DNA of 64,000 nucleotides from Brassica napus. Lineage: Eukaryota > Streptophyta > Magnoliopsida > Brassicales > Brassicaceae. Position numbers and translations under genes: made by a program. The number at the start of each line of letters is the position of its first letter. Position 1 is the stretch's first letter. Location of the stretch: contig NC_063452.1 in NCBI RefSeq assembly GCF_020379485.1, positions 11,387,065 through 11,451,064 of the forward strand. The letters are read 5' to 3'. This document shows positions 37,351 to 49,338 of the stretch, piece after piece. The notes beneath the pieces are model-generated. The model saw nothing but the letters and a program-made list of their open reading frames with translations. It ran no database searches and had not been told where the DNA came from.

Positions 37351-38658
37351 TCACTTCTTCATGAGGAGGATAACAGTGTGAGCTGCAATGCTTCTGTTTT
37401 CTCCAAGGCTATCAACTTTCTCATGTGTTTTAGCTTTCAAGTTCACAACAGAAGGATCTGCACCAAGAAGCTTGGAGAGATTGGATCGTATTGTCTCTTT
37501 GTGAGGACTAATCTTCGGTCTCTGTAGAATCAATGTGGCGTCTAGGTTTCCTATCTCGCACCCTGCCTCGTCCATGAGTCTCACCTGAAACACAAAGAAA
37601 AACAACATCGTCTCAAGTTCATTTTGAACATTTTGTTTCTTATATAAACTATGTAACCTCATTACAAAGTGATGATCACCTAACTATAATTAAAGTTCAT
37701 AGCTTGATTCACATTAGCTTCCATGCAATCAACATCAATATTAATACACTATAAACTGACCCAAAATAAAACTCTATGGTTTCAAACTTGAGTACCTAAA
37801 CATAAATCATATATGTTGCCTCAAGAAAAAGTATCATCAACCCAAGAAGCAGGAACCTAATCTAAACTTGAGTTACGCCAAGATAAAATTAATGTATGCC
37901 AATGCAAGAGCGGTAAGATTATAAAATAGCTTAAAAGTGATCACAAAAGTTAACAAGGCACTGGACTAAAGGCTCCAAAATCCACATCTAAAGATTATTA
38001 TACTCAAAGAGTATTACAGAACCTTGATATTATTAACTAACCAACAGTTACAAACTAACTAAAGTCCATGTGGGGGATAACTAATAGAACATCAAAGGGG
38101 AAGGTACAAAAGCTTACAGCTTCTTTGATGAAGACAGAGGATGCAGCTCCCTTCCATTTAGGATCAGAGTCAGGGAAGATCTGGCCTATATCAGGAAGCC
38201 CTAGAGCTCCCAAGATTGCATCCACTACACAATGTAGCAACACATCCCCTGCACACAAAACCCCCAACATCACCACATAAGCTCAATTCAATCTAATTCA
38301 AAAGCTCAAAACTTTTACCATCAGAGTGAGCTTCGCAGCCTCTATCGTGAGGGATATCAATCCCTCCGATTATCAGAGGGTACCCTGGCTCTAACCTGTG
38401 CAGATCGAACCCGTGACCCACTCTAAACGGAAGTGTTCTCACTGATTTCTTCACTGGCTCATTGACGTCGACGGTGGAGGAAGCAGCCGAAGCCGAGACT
38501 GAAGAACGATGGGATAAAGAGAGAGACTTTGGCCTAAGTGTAGAGAACCCATGAACGCTGATCGTCGCCGGCGACGGGATAAGGAAGGGCTTTTTGGTAA
38601 TTTGAGGGTGAAACAAAGGCGAAGAAGAAGATAGCTGAGTACAAGTAGCCATAGCCAT
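37351..38658 (-). CDS. ISPF: 2-C-methyl-D-erythritol 2,4-cyclodiphosphate synthase, plastid (234 aa)
   Basis: Fifth enzyme of the plastid MEP isoprenoid pathway; converts CDP-ME 2-phosphate to ME-cyclodiphosphate with release of CMP. Exons on the minus strand: 38658-38319, 38248-38118, 37584-37351 (705 nt, all GT-AG). Residues ~1-52 are Ser/Thr-rich and lack acidic residues, as in a plastid transit peptide. The YgbB/IspF domain begins near 75 with [12 protein letters not shown] (Asp and His of the metal site) and continues with CEAHSDGDVLLHC (third ligand His). The C-terminal block [19 protein letters not shown] is typical. Length fits the Arabidopsis protein (AT1G63970). Transcribed divergently from the G-patch gene. 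Confidence 0.95.
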
Positions 38659-38968
38659 TTCTTCTCTGTTTACAATCAGCCACTCTATTTTACTTTTATT
38701 TTTTTTAAAATAAAATTAGATGGGCCTATATAACAGCCCATTTAAAATTTTTTAACTAGATCTCTACCGTCGATCAGATCGCATTTCCACTAAACTTTAC
38801 AGAAGGCCGCGTCGTAGAGTATAACTACCCATCAACTCTGTCGGATTTAGGTTTTCTCCTCTCCCAGCTTTCCCTAAACTCCCTCGCCCCCACTCTTCTC
38901 TTCTTTTGAGCTCCATCGAAACGGCGGCGGATCATCTGCACTCGATCGCCGGAAACTAAGAAGAGAAG
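38659..38968. promoter_or_regulatory. Bidirectional promoter, ISPF / G-patch gene
   Basis: Only 310 bp separate the two start codons. At 38721-38740 a TGGGCC and an AGCCCA (site II / TGGGCY type, inverted to each other) surround a TATATA, about 70 bp upstream of the ISPF ATG. Site II elements are known from plant promoters of ribosomal and housekeeping genes. No clear TATA precedes the G-patch gene; its leader is pyrimidine-rich. Confidence 0.6.
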
Positions 38969-41202
38969 ATGGCGGCGCCGGAAGCTCCAGTCAAGTACGT
39001 CGGAATCCTAAAGGAGTCCGCCGCTTTCCGGCTAATGAAATCAATGGTCAGTTCAATTTTTTTTTCCTGGATGATTATGGTAAGCGTATAGATTTCAATA
39101 AAAAGGATTGATGTTTTGGAATGGTGATATATTTGTGTGCAGGGATGGGAAGAAGGAGAAGGACTGGGTAAAGACAAGCAAGGGATCAAAGGCTATGTCC
39201 GAGTCAAGAACAAACAAGACACAACTGGTTCGTTTCTTCTTTTTTGTCTTCTTTATCCTCCCAGTGTATTGCATGTAATGGCCATACAAATATTTATCTG
39301 TCATAGTCATAGGACTAAATATTTGAACATTTGGGAGCAGGTGTTGGTGTTGATAAGCCGAATCCATGGGCATTTGATACTACTCAGTTCGATAACATTC
39401 TCAAGAAGTTGAAAGTGGTATTGGCTTGTCTATTTTTACTAAATTCTCTTTATATAAATAATTTTTAATCCTTATTCTTGTGTGTTATTTGCAGCAAGCA
39501 GCACCTATCAAGAAAGATGATGGTATTATATTTACCTTTTAACTATTTCAAAGCTCTGTCACTTAGATTATCCTAATGAATTGTTTGTGTTATGTGGCAT
39601 GTAACAGCTTCGGAGAAGGAAGGTGAAAGTGAAGACGAAGGTGGCAAATCTGATGAGCCTGTCAAGTCCAATGTTGCTAAGGTTACTCGTCCACAAGGAA
39701 GGTTGTTAGATATTTTCTTATTCTTATATATCCCCTTTACCAATTCTCTGTGGCATTCTGTTTTGAGTGTTTTGTGTCTTGTTGTTTTGTAATTAGGTAT
39801 AAACGTCGAGAGAAGGGAAAGCTTGTCAATTCATACTCTTCTAAAGATCTTGAAGGAATACTTGTAAGCTTTCTTTCCAATTAGTTCTCTCCTGATTTGA
39901 TCCGATAATTACAAATATTCATGTCGATTAGCATATTACTTTATAGCTTCTACCCGTTCTTAATTTGTGCATATATTTGGTGGTATTTTATCTGCTATCA
40001 CCATTATTATAACAAAAGGCAATATGAAAGTCCTAGTGTAATTTGGTCTATATTGTCTTTTTTTGCTGTCGCGTAGGTTAAGCGAACTGAGGAGCCTTCT
40101 CCTGCGGTTTGTGACATAGCCGATGCTATGGAGATTGAAATTATATCCGAGGACCAACATCCTGATGTTAAAGGTGTCTAGATTGGTCCTGAAAATCTTG
40201 AAATGGGCGCGACTTTGATTTCTTTGTGCTGAAAAATGTTTATTGATCTTTTGAACTGAACAGAACAGAAAATCGAAGAACCTTCTTCTGACTGGTGGGG
40301 ATTTAAATCCGGGTTTGTCTCGGGCGGTCTTCTTGGAGCTAAGCCTGGCAAAAAGAAATCATCCAAGTCTAACGAGAGAAAAATGTTTTGTGAGGACGAT
40401 CAAGAGAATCTTTACAACATGGTTCAGGTATGTGTCTGCTTCTTCTTCTCAAGCTTTTCTTATAAAAGAGGTATGGATAGGATTCTCAACTCTCTGGAAA
40501 TGATGTCTGCAGGACAAAGCCACGGCTGGAAAACAAGGACTGGGTATCAAGGACCGGCCTAAGAAAATAGCTGGTGTTCGTTACCAAGGAAAGAAAACTT
40601 CTTTTGATAACAGTGATGATGATGATGATACTGATGAAGAGGAAGAGGAGGAAGAAGAGAGTGAAGAAGAAGATGACAAGGACTCTGTTATTGAAAATGC
40701 TCTCCCAGCAAAACGGAAGCGCGAAGAGAGTGAAGAAGAAGATGACAAGGACTCTGTTATCGCAAAAAGGAAGCGGGATGAGATCACTGAACCCAAAATC
40801 AAGTTGAAGAACCTGTGCAAGCAGATTCTTAAAAAGGTATGTTGTCAATTTCAACTTTGAGCAGTTATTGTCTTATTCTATAACATCTCTGAAACACGTA
40901 TTGTCTTTACATTATCAGGACGCTGGTAGTAGTGGATCGATGAAGCTGAAACAGCTTAAATCTCTAATTGATGAACAAGCACCATCAGTTCTCTCTAAGT
41001 TTTCTTCAAGGAAAGATGCTATTGCGTACTTGAAACTTAAGGTAATATTTAATATTTGCTCATATTATTTTGGATATAGTAAAGTAAATTGTTTTTATTA
41101 GAAGGTTTCTCAATTTCTTAACCTCGTTGTTTGCAGCTGGAGCGAAGTGGGAAGTTTATTGTGGAGGGAAAGAAGATCAGTCTCGTATCAAAAAACAAGT
41201 GA
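38969..41202 (+). CDS. PINX1/Gno1-like G-patch protein (400 aa, 11 exons)
   Basis: Exons: 38969-39046, 39143-39227, 39341-39417, 39495-39522, 39608-39701, 39797-39863, 40077-40173, 40264-40427, 40513-40836, 40919-41041, 41137-41202; all GT-AG, frame kept (1,203 nt). The G-patch ([19 protein letters not shown], residues ~25-44) and the following [14 protein letters not shown] resemble PINX1/Gno1, where the motif activates a DEAH helicase in pre-rRNA processing. A second glycine block ([13 protein letters not shown]) precedes an acidic Glu/Asp tract and KRKR clusters that look like nuclear signals. The lysine-rich C-terminus ([12 protein letters not shown] to ISLVSKNK) may be a small helical domain. 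Arabidopsis counterpart by position: AT1G63980. Nucleolar location is inferred. Confidence 0.92.
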
Positions 41203-41474
41203 GGACATTTTTGTCGTTATACCTGCATAGGACAGTGGAGATTAGGGCAAGTTTTGTTACTGAATCATCACCATGCCATATGTATAACAAATATCTTTCA
41301 TTTTGAAATTTTGATGTGTTTGTAGTTTTTATTCATACTGGGATTATATTATGAGAGTCTGCATTTAAACTTCACCATAATAAGTCGAGCTAATATCTCT
41401 TTTATTTAAGAGCAGATATAGAACAAACTCTTCTCTATTGCGTTTGTGGAAATTAAACGCTGGTGTGTGAAGTG
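41203..41474. other. Intergenic between convergent genes
   Basis: 272 bp shared 3' region of the G-patch gene and SPO11-2. Nothing else seen. Confidence 0.6.
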
Positions 41475-43404
41475 TTATATGTATTTGCCCTGAACGATCT
41501 TGGTGGCTATATACTTCCCGAGATAGTTATAACCATGGCAATACAGAGCTTCAATTTCAGCTCTCTTACCAGTTTCGATCATCAGTGACAACTCCTCTCT
41601 GTAGTTCTCCTGCCGGAAGCAAATAAAGAAAGTGAGTCGAGTTTTAATTTGTAGATTCAATTACGGATATGCTCACCTGCAAGATTTTGGAGGACAATAA
41701 GCTTTTAGCAATCTGCGAATCCTTTGCCTTGAGAGGAACCAAAGACTCTTCTGGTATCAGGTTAAGATCATCTCCTCTGAGCCCAATCCACTTAACATTG
41801 CAAGCTACAGACGAATCAAAAACCATCATTACAGTGGGAATATAATGTGATGCAAACGTTCGAGTCTTTGTACCATATCTGTAAGCTTCAAGACCCATTC
41901 CTATGCTCCCAAACTTGAAGGTGCATAGTATAGCTAACCCAGCTGGATTCCTACGCAATTAAACATTACACAGACTTCTCATAAGTTATTAACTTATGAG
42001 TACTAAACAAAGAGCAGAATGCTCACCAATCTACTAGAGCAAGAATTGGCAGATGAGGAAATGTTATGCTCATCCGATGAAGGAAAAACCTAAACAATTC
42101 AACCTCCAAGCTATTCAGTATGTTATATATGGTTTTGTTATCTGATTTTAAGATTTTGTTTGACCTTGTGGCAATGTCCGGATACCCTTTTGCGGTGATG
42201 AACACACAAGGAATGTGATTGAACACGCGATCCTCCACAAGGCGATGAAATATCGCATGCTGAAAACAAGATCTAGCAGTGACTTATACGGATAATAATG
42301 TTGTGTCCTTGATTCGTTAAAGAGTATACCTTTTCCACAAGAATGATGTAGCGAGCATCGCTTGTCATGATGGTGGTGTCAAGCAAATTCAAGTCTCCTG
42401 AAATAGGAAAACCAGAAGAGCCACAGGCTGAACAGTCTACAGGTTCCTTACCTGGTTCCTGCGTGTGCAAATGGTGGGGGGAGAGAGATCACAATGCAAG
42501 CTAAGAAGCATAGAGAGAGACATGATTAAGTGTTACTCACTTGAAGGGATAACCTTCCAGCAACAAGGCCTCTGGTAGAAGCTATAATCCCAAGACTGAA
42601 TCTACTGCAACGCAAAAGAGCTACCACATCTGTACTTAAAACAAAAGATCCTGCTCAGATCAAAACTCTTATCCAATATAAGCATGAGTTCTAGAATGAC
42701 CTTGGACGCTTCGGTTGACTTCAACCTGAGAAGAAAATAAGTCAGGTGAATCACAAAGCAGTTTATAGAAGAGCTCTCTTTGAGTGACTCGTTTCTCTTG
42801 AAGCAGAATCTGAAAGCACATCTCCATAACTTTCCACACTAGAATTCAAAATAAAAAAAACACGAAACCATGAGATAGATGGTGATTTCAATCAAAAAGA
42901 TTCAACAGATGAATGATGGAAGAGCGAGTACCGCGCACGAAAGCTTTGGCAGTTTTAGCATTGGTCAAGGAGCTTTTGGTAAAGGAAGTAGAGAGGAATA
43001 TGTAGGAAACGTCTGTGAGTATGCCTTGGTTTACACAGCTATTGCTTCTCTTCCTATTGATCTGTATTTCAAAATTTCACGATTGATGATCGGAGCAACG
43101 TTTTCTGCTTAAACTAATTTGGTAATCGCATGAGGTTTTAGTTGCGAGAGATTAGAGTACCAGGGAGAGATGAGAGATGGCTGGATCTGGAGAATTCAAA
43201 GCTCTGAGGAGATTGAGGACAGACACTTCGATTCTAGCACGAGCCTGTGCACAAACAATCTTCAGTTTCAAATCGGAACCACGAGACACTGACGAATCAC
43301 GAATTTGAGAATCGGCAGGGGGAACTTACTTCGCGAGGAGGAAGGATGTCAGCGTAAGAGGTGTTTTGATCCGAGAAGAACTTCATCGATGCATCTTCCT
43401 CCAT
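41475..43404 (-). CDS. SPO11-2: Meiotic recombination protein SPO11-2 (topoisomerase VI A type), 380 aa
   Basis: Makes meiotic DNA double-strand breaks with SPO11-1 and the topoVIB-like subunit MTOPVIB. Eleven minus-strand exons: 43404-43330, 43244-43161, 43061-42932, 42838-42701, 42629-42541, 42458-42330, 42259-42165, 42089-42027, 41950-41874, 41804-41677, 41609-41475 (1,143 nt), all GT-AG. The catalytic tyrosine is Tyr121 in [10 protein letters not shown] (winged-helix domain). The Toprim region holds [21 protein letters not shown] and [14 protein letters not shown], with the metal-binding acidic residues present. The C-terminal block [18 protein letters not shown] matches the Arabidopsis protein (AT1G63990), as does length. 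A frame through intron 9 is also open, so retention of that intron (41805-41873, 69 nt) would insert 23 residues without a stop. Confidence 0.95.
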
Positions 43405-44593
43405 TTCCAGATCTTTTTCTTTTTTTTTTTCTTTCTTTCTCTGATTTGAATTTTTATTGGAGGAGAAAGAGAGGCGCGCGGTGTTTTTAGATTTGACGAA
43501 TGTACGTTTTCACGAACACCGTTTATGGACTGTATGGCGTTTCAACTTTCAAGCATAAGAAACCGGGATGCAGTTCATTAACCTTTCGACGGAACGGAAC
43601 CCATGCCACCGGACAAAGTTTTTTTTTGCTTACATTTTGATCAAACTAAAATTTTATAAACAAAGCTTTGGCTACATCCGTGGAGAAATTTAATAATTAA
43701 TACTAATTTTAGTTAAATAAATATCCCAAAGTTGTTTAAGCTGATTTGCTTGATTTGATTATACCAAACCATATTAGCAATAAGAACTATATTGTTAACA
43801 AAAAAAATTCTTATTTTTTAAAGTTCTAAATTAAAGTTTTATACTATTAAATTAAAGTTCTAACGAGTTCTGACTACAACTAGAGTTATACTCGACAACA
43901 AGATAATAATCGAAAAATAATACACTGATAAGAATGGCCAAAGAAAAAAAAAATGATACAAAAAACTTCATTTGAATTCTAAAACTCGTTTGCGGAAAAA
44001 CGATTGAAGACAAATTTAAAACCGACCTTGAAATATTCAACCAATCGAATTGAAAGTAACTAATTAACAACCGTCTCTAACGATACTCGAGTGTTGGTCG
44101 TGAAAGAAAAGATGCATAACTCTAAAACCATAGCCAATAATAAGATAATGAAGCTTTAACCGCTTAGACTTGGAATTAAAATTTCAGTATAAAATACAAT
44201 ATGGATGAAGATATGAGATCTTGAGCACTAATAGACACTCTGATAGGGTCAAATGAGCCGTGCGGATGAAACCGGGAGCTTAGAAGCTATATGATGTGCC
44301 ATGCCGAACCAAATCCACACGAGATCAAACACAAAAGCTTCAACAAGGCAACATTGGTTTTGCTTCAACGAAGTTAAGTAGCCTATATTAGTAGCCTCTC
44401 CATCGGATTGACCGATATAGCCATCAGTTTCATCATCCTCTTCTGGAAGATGCACTCCACCATCCATTTTATTTATATCATTGCTGAACTTCACACGTAA
44501 AACACTGTTGCACTTCTCGTGATTTATCTGCGTTAGATAATCTAAAAAGTTTTCATTATCCTAAATATATGATGGCTTGTTCGTATACAATAC
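43405..44593. other. Intergenic, SPO11-2 upstream region
   Basis: AT-rich. A minus-strand frame at 44249-44494 (81 codons, GGVHLPEEDDETDGYIG) has somewhat protein-like composition but I do not recognise it. It may be a gene remnant. Confidence 0.4.
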
Positions 44594-45358
44594 TAGGGTC
44601 AGCCCGTCCTACGGACGGGATATACTTTACTTGTGATTTAGAGGGCGGGATATACTTTGCTTGTGATTTAGCTTTTTATTTCTTTTTTTTTTTATGATTT
44701 TGTGTTTGTGTTTTAGATTTGCATTTGCATTTGCAAAAGATGTGTATGATAATGATTTTTGTCTTTTAAAAATTTTTGGTAAAGAAGGATTATATGTGAT
44801 AAGATATATTTTTCTTGTTTACAGTAGTAGTTTCTGTTGTCCAAAAAATTAACTTTATGATACTATATATTAGTTGAATTTTATCTACTTAATTAAATTA
44901 TTTGATATATAATGTGTGTTGTATTTGATGATAGTATATAAATGTGTTTTATCTGTAATTCAATTAAAACATCAGAATATTGAAATTTAACCCAAAAAAA
45001 ATGAAAGATGAATTCCTTTTTTTAATGATTTGTTTATGTTTATATAAAAGTTGTTATATATACAATAGTTATGTTATTATTATTTTGTCGAATTAAGTTA
45101 TATTTTACATATGTCCAATTCAAGACCAGTACAATTTATTAATCATTATATATATTTATTTGTCGAGTATTAATTTATAGACTTTTTAAACATATATATA
45201 TATATATATATATTATTTATTTATCCATTATTTTGTGTCAATATAATGAATATCCACTTATTGGTTAAATATTTTTATTACCAAACATTATCGAGTAAAG
45301 CAAGAAATTCATTGATTATACAATTTGTTAAGAAAATACATTTCAAACTGAAACGAAC

Positions 45359-45371
45359 CACTACAAGAAAA
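45359..45371. repeat. CACTA terminal inverted repeat, left
   Basis: CACTACAAGAAAA, preceded by AAC. Confidence 0.95.
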
Positions 45372-45993
45372 TGCAAGTATAGCGACGGCCAAAATCCTCG
45401 TTATTTCCTCGTAAAAGAAGGGTTACGAGGAAATGGCGATGAAAGGCGTTTCGTCGTTATATGTTTGTCGTAAGAGAAGATTCATCGCCATTTCCTCGTT
45501 CATTAGCGAGGTTATATTTTCCTCGTAAAGAAGAATTAAGGTTTCGTCATAAAGACCACGTGGGGTTTCCACGTAATGCGGTCGTTGTGTTTCCTCGTAA
45601 GTAACTCGAAAAGGATTCGTCGTAAAAGACCCGCAAAAACCTCTAAATATATTCGTCGTAATAAAAACGTAAATAACACGAAAGTAATTCGTCGTAATAG
45701 AATCGTAAAGTATACGAAAACGAATCCACGTAAAATCCTCGTTAATAGTTCCTCGAGATTTTGTCGTTAATTTTCCTCGTTAATACATCGGGAATTAGCT
45801 ACGAAATTACTTTGTTTTCTATTTACTGAATTTATAAATAAAAATAAAATAAAAATTATATTTATTTAATTTATTAATAAAATTTTAATTGAAATTAAAT
45901 CGAATAGAAAATTTTTTTTGGCCGAATCAAAATGAAATTATATAATATATAAATAAGTTTTGAATTTTAAAATACAATAACAAAAAAAAAAAA

Positions 45994-47910
45994 CTAATGC
46001 TGCATTGCCGCGTCGTAGAATTCCTCGCTCCTTCTCGAGAGATCTGCCTCGTTGACTTGCACGGATGCCTCGCCTGGAATGGGGTTTTGTTGTTTCATGG
46101 TCCTGAACATGGCCTCCCATTCCGGATTTGTGGCCGCTATGACGTCCAAGAAGTTCTCGAGACCACTCATACGAGCTGTGAACGACGTTTTTGTCGAGGC
46201 CAACTCGTTTTGTGTCGACGACAGCTGATGTTGTGTCGTCTCCAACACGTCGCGCAGCTCAGAGACTTCATCATCCCGTCTCTGGCCATAAGAGGAAGTC
46301 GCTCTCGGAACATCGTTGACGGAACCAATCCCCAACACACGTCCCTTTTTCCTAGGAGCGACCTTAAAAAACAATAAAATATATATTAAAATTTAAATTT
46401 TAAAGTAAAATGGAATTAATAAAAAAAATTATATAAAATTTACCTCCTCGTAAATTCTATCCACTTCTATTGTGGATAAGACGACGGGTGATCCGTCGGC
46501 GGACTCCTGCGCCAGCTGGGTCTCACGCTCGTCAATACGAGCTGCCACATCGTTGTAGATCTTCTCAGACTTCTCATCTACAAATTCGCCCGCCTTGTTC
46601 TTGTGGGTCCGATCGAAAAGTTCCATAAGAGTCGGTAAACGTCCCAACTCCTTGGCCTAAAAACAGTTGAGAAAGTTTTTATTATATATATATATATTAA
46701 AAATTAAAAAGTTAAATATTTAAATTACGTACCATTTCCAAACGGACGCGGGCGTGTGGCTTTTGGCCCGTACTATGTTGCATCGCCCTGTGGCCGTGCT
46801 CATCTACCGAGTTACGGGAGGCGGAGCAAGACTGGGCGACTCTCATGGCATCAGGATCCCTCCAATAACGGATGAGGCCATCCCACACGTCCGTGGTGAT
46901 GGTTGCGGGTTTGCCCCGCTCATAGCCCTTCACGATCCAGTCACCCTTCCAGTTGGAGACCGTGTCCAACAAACGTTTCTTCGCCTTGTCGATAAACTCT
47001 TTCCGCACCTTCTCATTGACCCCCATGGACCAATTAAATTTTTGCTGCAAAAAAAAAAATATTAATAATTAGTTTAGAAAAATAAAATTTAAAAAATATA
47101 AATCAGGAATAAATTGTAAAAACTTACAGCGTAAATCTTGAACCACGTCCTTCTGATGTAGATCGGAGTGGATTTCCAGTTGGGATGTGCATGGAGAAGT
47201 AACCTTTAATCGTCTCGGTTACTTCTGTTGCAAGGCAGTTATCAACCCCAAACCTGGAAAAAAAAAACAAATTTAAAGTTTTAAATATTTATTAAAGTCA
47301 CAAATGAATTTTAAAAAATTAATGTAACATACATACCAGAGAGTTCCGTCAGGTCGGTCGGGGTCTATGATCGGTAAGCCTTCTCTGCCTGGCAAACCGA
47401 GAATGTCCTCAACAGTGTACTGAGAGTAAGGACAACTCGGTGGCACCATCAAATCAGCATGAACCTGATTGGCGGGCATCTGAGGAGGCACATGAGGAGC
47501 TGGCATCGGAGGAGGAGCTATCGGAGGAGGCACATGAGGAACTGATGGCGATGCCGTAGAAGAAGGCGAGACTCTCTGAGAAGATTGAGTCTCGGGGACG
47601 GTCTCCTGCTGACCCGAAGAACCGGGAGCTGAAGAAGAACCGGGAAGTGAAGGCGGGTCTAACCGACTACCCGGTTGACCGAACATCTGCGAGTAGTGAG
47701 CAGTACGCTGGTGCTTGCGAATAGTCTGCAAAATTTAAATTTCTAAATTAAAATCAAGAGTAAAAAAAAATTATGAACAGTATTAACTACGTAATTAATA
47801 AAATTACGAAACCTAAATTTTCTAAACTAATTTCCTAAACTAAATTCCCTAAACTAACCACCTAATCTAAATTCCCTAAACTACTTAGAGAGGAATGAGA
47901 GACTTACCAT
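45994..47910 (-). pseudogene. CACTA second gene (Transposase_24 / PF03004 type), one frameshift
   Basis: Inferred minus-strand exons: 47910-47908 (ATG only), 47725-47337, about 47255-47131, 47044-46733, 46656-46444, 46362-45994. The product has a Pro/Ser-rich N-terminal half, the family motif GVDNCLATEVTETIKGYF, then KFNWSMGVNEKVRKEFIDKA and WDGLIRYWRDPDA, ending in a coiled-coil-like tail. This family, present beside TNP2-like genes in plant CACTA elements, is thought to be DNA-binding like TnpA. Around 47190 one base is missing compared with the family reading (frame ...YFSM then AHPNW-type), which shifts the frame before the next block. Otherwise the exons are open, so the loss looks recent, or it could be an assembly error. 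Confidence 0.75.
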
Positions 47911-48723
47911 GGCGAGAGGAAATAGAGAGGCTGTAGAGAGGAAATAGAGAGGAAATGAAGAGGGCTGCGGTTTCGCCTATATATAGGATTAGGTTTCGTC
48001 GAAGATTCGTCGCAAAATGACGAGGAAAGACAGAGGCCCGTCTTTCGTTTCGTCGCAAGGCCCACGCAAATTAACGAGGAAATACAGAGGCCCGTGTTTT
48101 TTTTGCGAGGAAATACAGAGGCCCGTGTTTTATTTTACGTCGTTCTTGCGACGATTTTTGTTTTTATCATCGACATTACGTGCAAATAGCGAGGCTTTTT
48201 TTGCTAACCCCTAAAATCTTAAACCCCAAACCTCAAACCCTATCTTTCTTATCTCCAAACCTCAAACCCTATCTTTCTTATATTTCTTATCTTATACTTC
48301 ATATATTTCTAACCCTTTAACTTCAAATATATATTTTTTTGAATTTGAAAGGTTTAATACGTTGAAAAACTATTTTACAAATTTTGAATTTGACATATCA
48401 CACAACAAATCAAACACACTCTACAAATCAAATATGAAAGGTTTAAAAACAAAAAAAAAAGAGAAGAAGATATTTGAATACAAATGATGTAGATTTATGT
48501 GGGCTAGACTTACGTATCTCGTCATATGTGTTTCCAATATCTTTTTTTTTTTAAAGTTTATATAAAATAGAAAATAATTTTTTTTTAGTTTATATGAAGT
48601 AGGATGGGGAGTTTTAGGGTTTGCACATTTGGGGTTTAGGGATTTGGGTTTCATTTTAGTTTAGGGTTTATATTTACCGACGAATTAACGACGAAAAGTA
48701 AAATAAAAAAGCGGACCTCGCTC

Positions 48724-49060
48724 ATTCCACGTAAGTTCATGAGGCTCTTACGACGTTTTGATCTTACGTGGAATAAGCGAGGTCCGCTTTTTTAATTATA
48801 AAGCGTCTCTTATTCCACGTAAGTTCACGAAGCTATTACGACGTTTTGATCTTACGTGGAATAAGCGAGGTCCGCTTTTTAATTATAAAGCGTCTCTTAT
48901 TCCACGTAAGTTCACGAGGCTATTACGACGTTTTGATCTTACGTGGAATAAGCGAGGTCCGCTTTTTTAATTATAAAGCGTCTCTTATTCCACGTAAGTT
49001 CACGAGGCTATTACGACGTTTACTGTTACCGTGGAATATGCGAGGTAATGTATTATAAAT
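48724..49060. repeat. Tandem array of an ~88-bp unit, about four copies
   Basis: Units start at 48724, 48812, 48899 and 48987 (spacing 88, 87, 88). Each contains ATTCCACGTAAG and its inverse CTTACGTGGAAT about 50 bp apart, so each unit can form a hairpin. It lies between the two divergent-in-function genes of the CACTA element. The last copy is diverged. Confidence 0.92.
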
Positions 49061-49338
49061 CGTCGTAAAATTCCCGTGAGGTAACGTGGAAAGTACGACG
49101 ACTGTCTCTAAACCCCTAAAACGAAACCCCAAACCCCAAACCACATCTTCTTTATCTTCTACTTCATATATCAAACACTTCTATCCTTTAACCTCAAGCA
49201 ATTCATTCTAATCCAAACCGAAAATTATAAAAACACAATTCCTTTACTTATAATTAATGTCGATATCTTATTTATAAATAAACTCCCATTATCTTTAATT
49301 ATATATAATAAATCAAACTCATACAAATATCAAATACA

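Noticed and set aside
40581..40820. Serine-rich minus-strand frame
   Set aside because: Antisense of the acidic GAA/GAT tract in the G-patch exon.
41644..41958. Reading SPO11-2 exons 9 and 10 as one long exon
   Set aside because: The frame is open, but conserved family spacing (EAYRY then ACNVKW) and good GT-AG sites show that 41805-41873 is an intron.
45576..45770. Lys/Arg-rich 64-codon frame near the left CACTA end
   Set aside because: Made by the CGTCGTAA-type subterminal repeats. No gene features.
48758..49058. Two overlapping 70-codon frames with repeated peptides
   Set aside because: Translations of the 88-bp tandem array in two frames.
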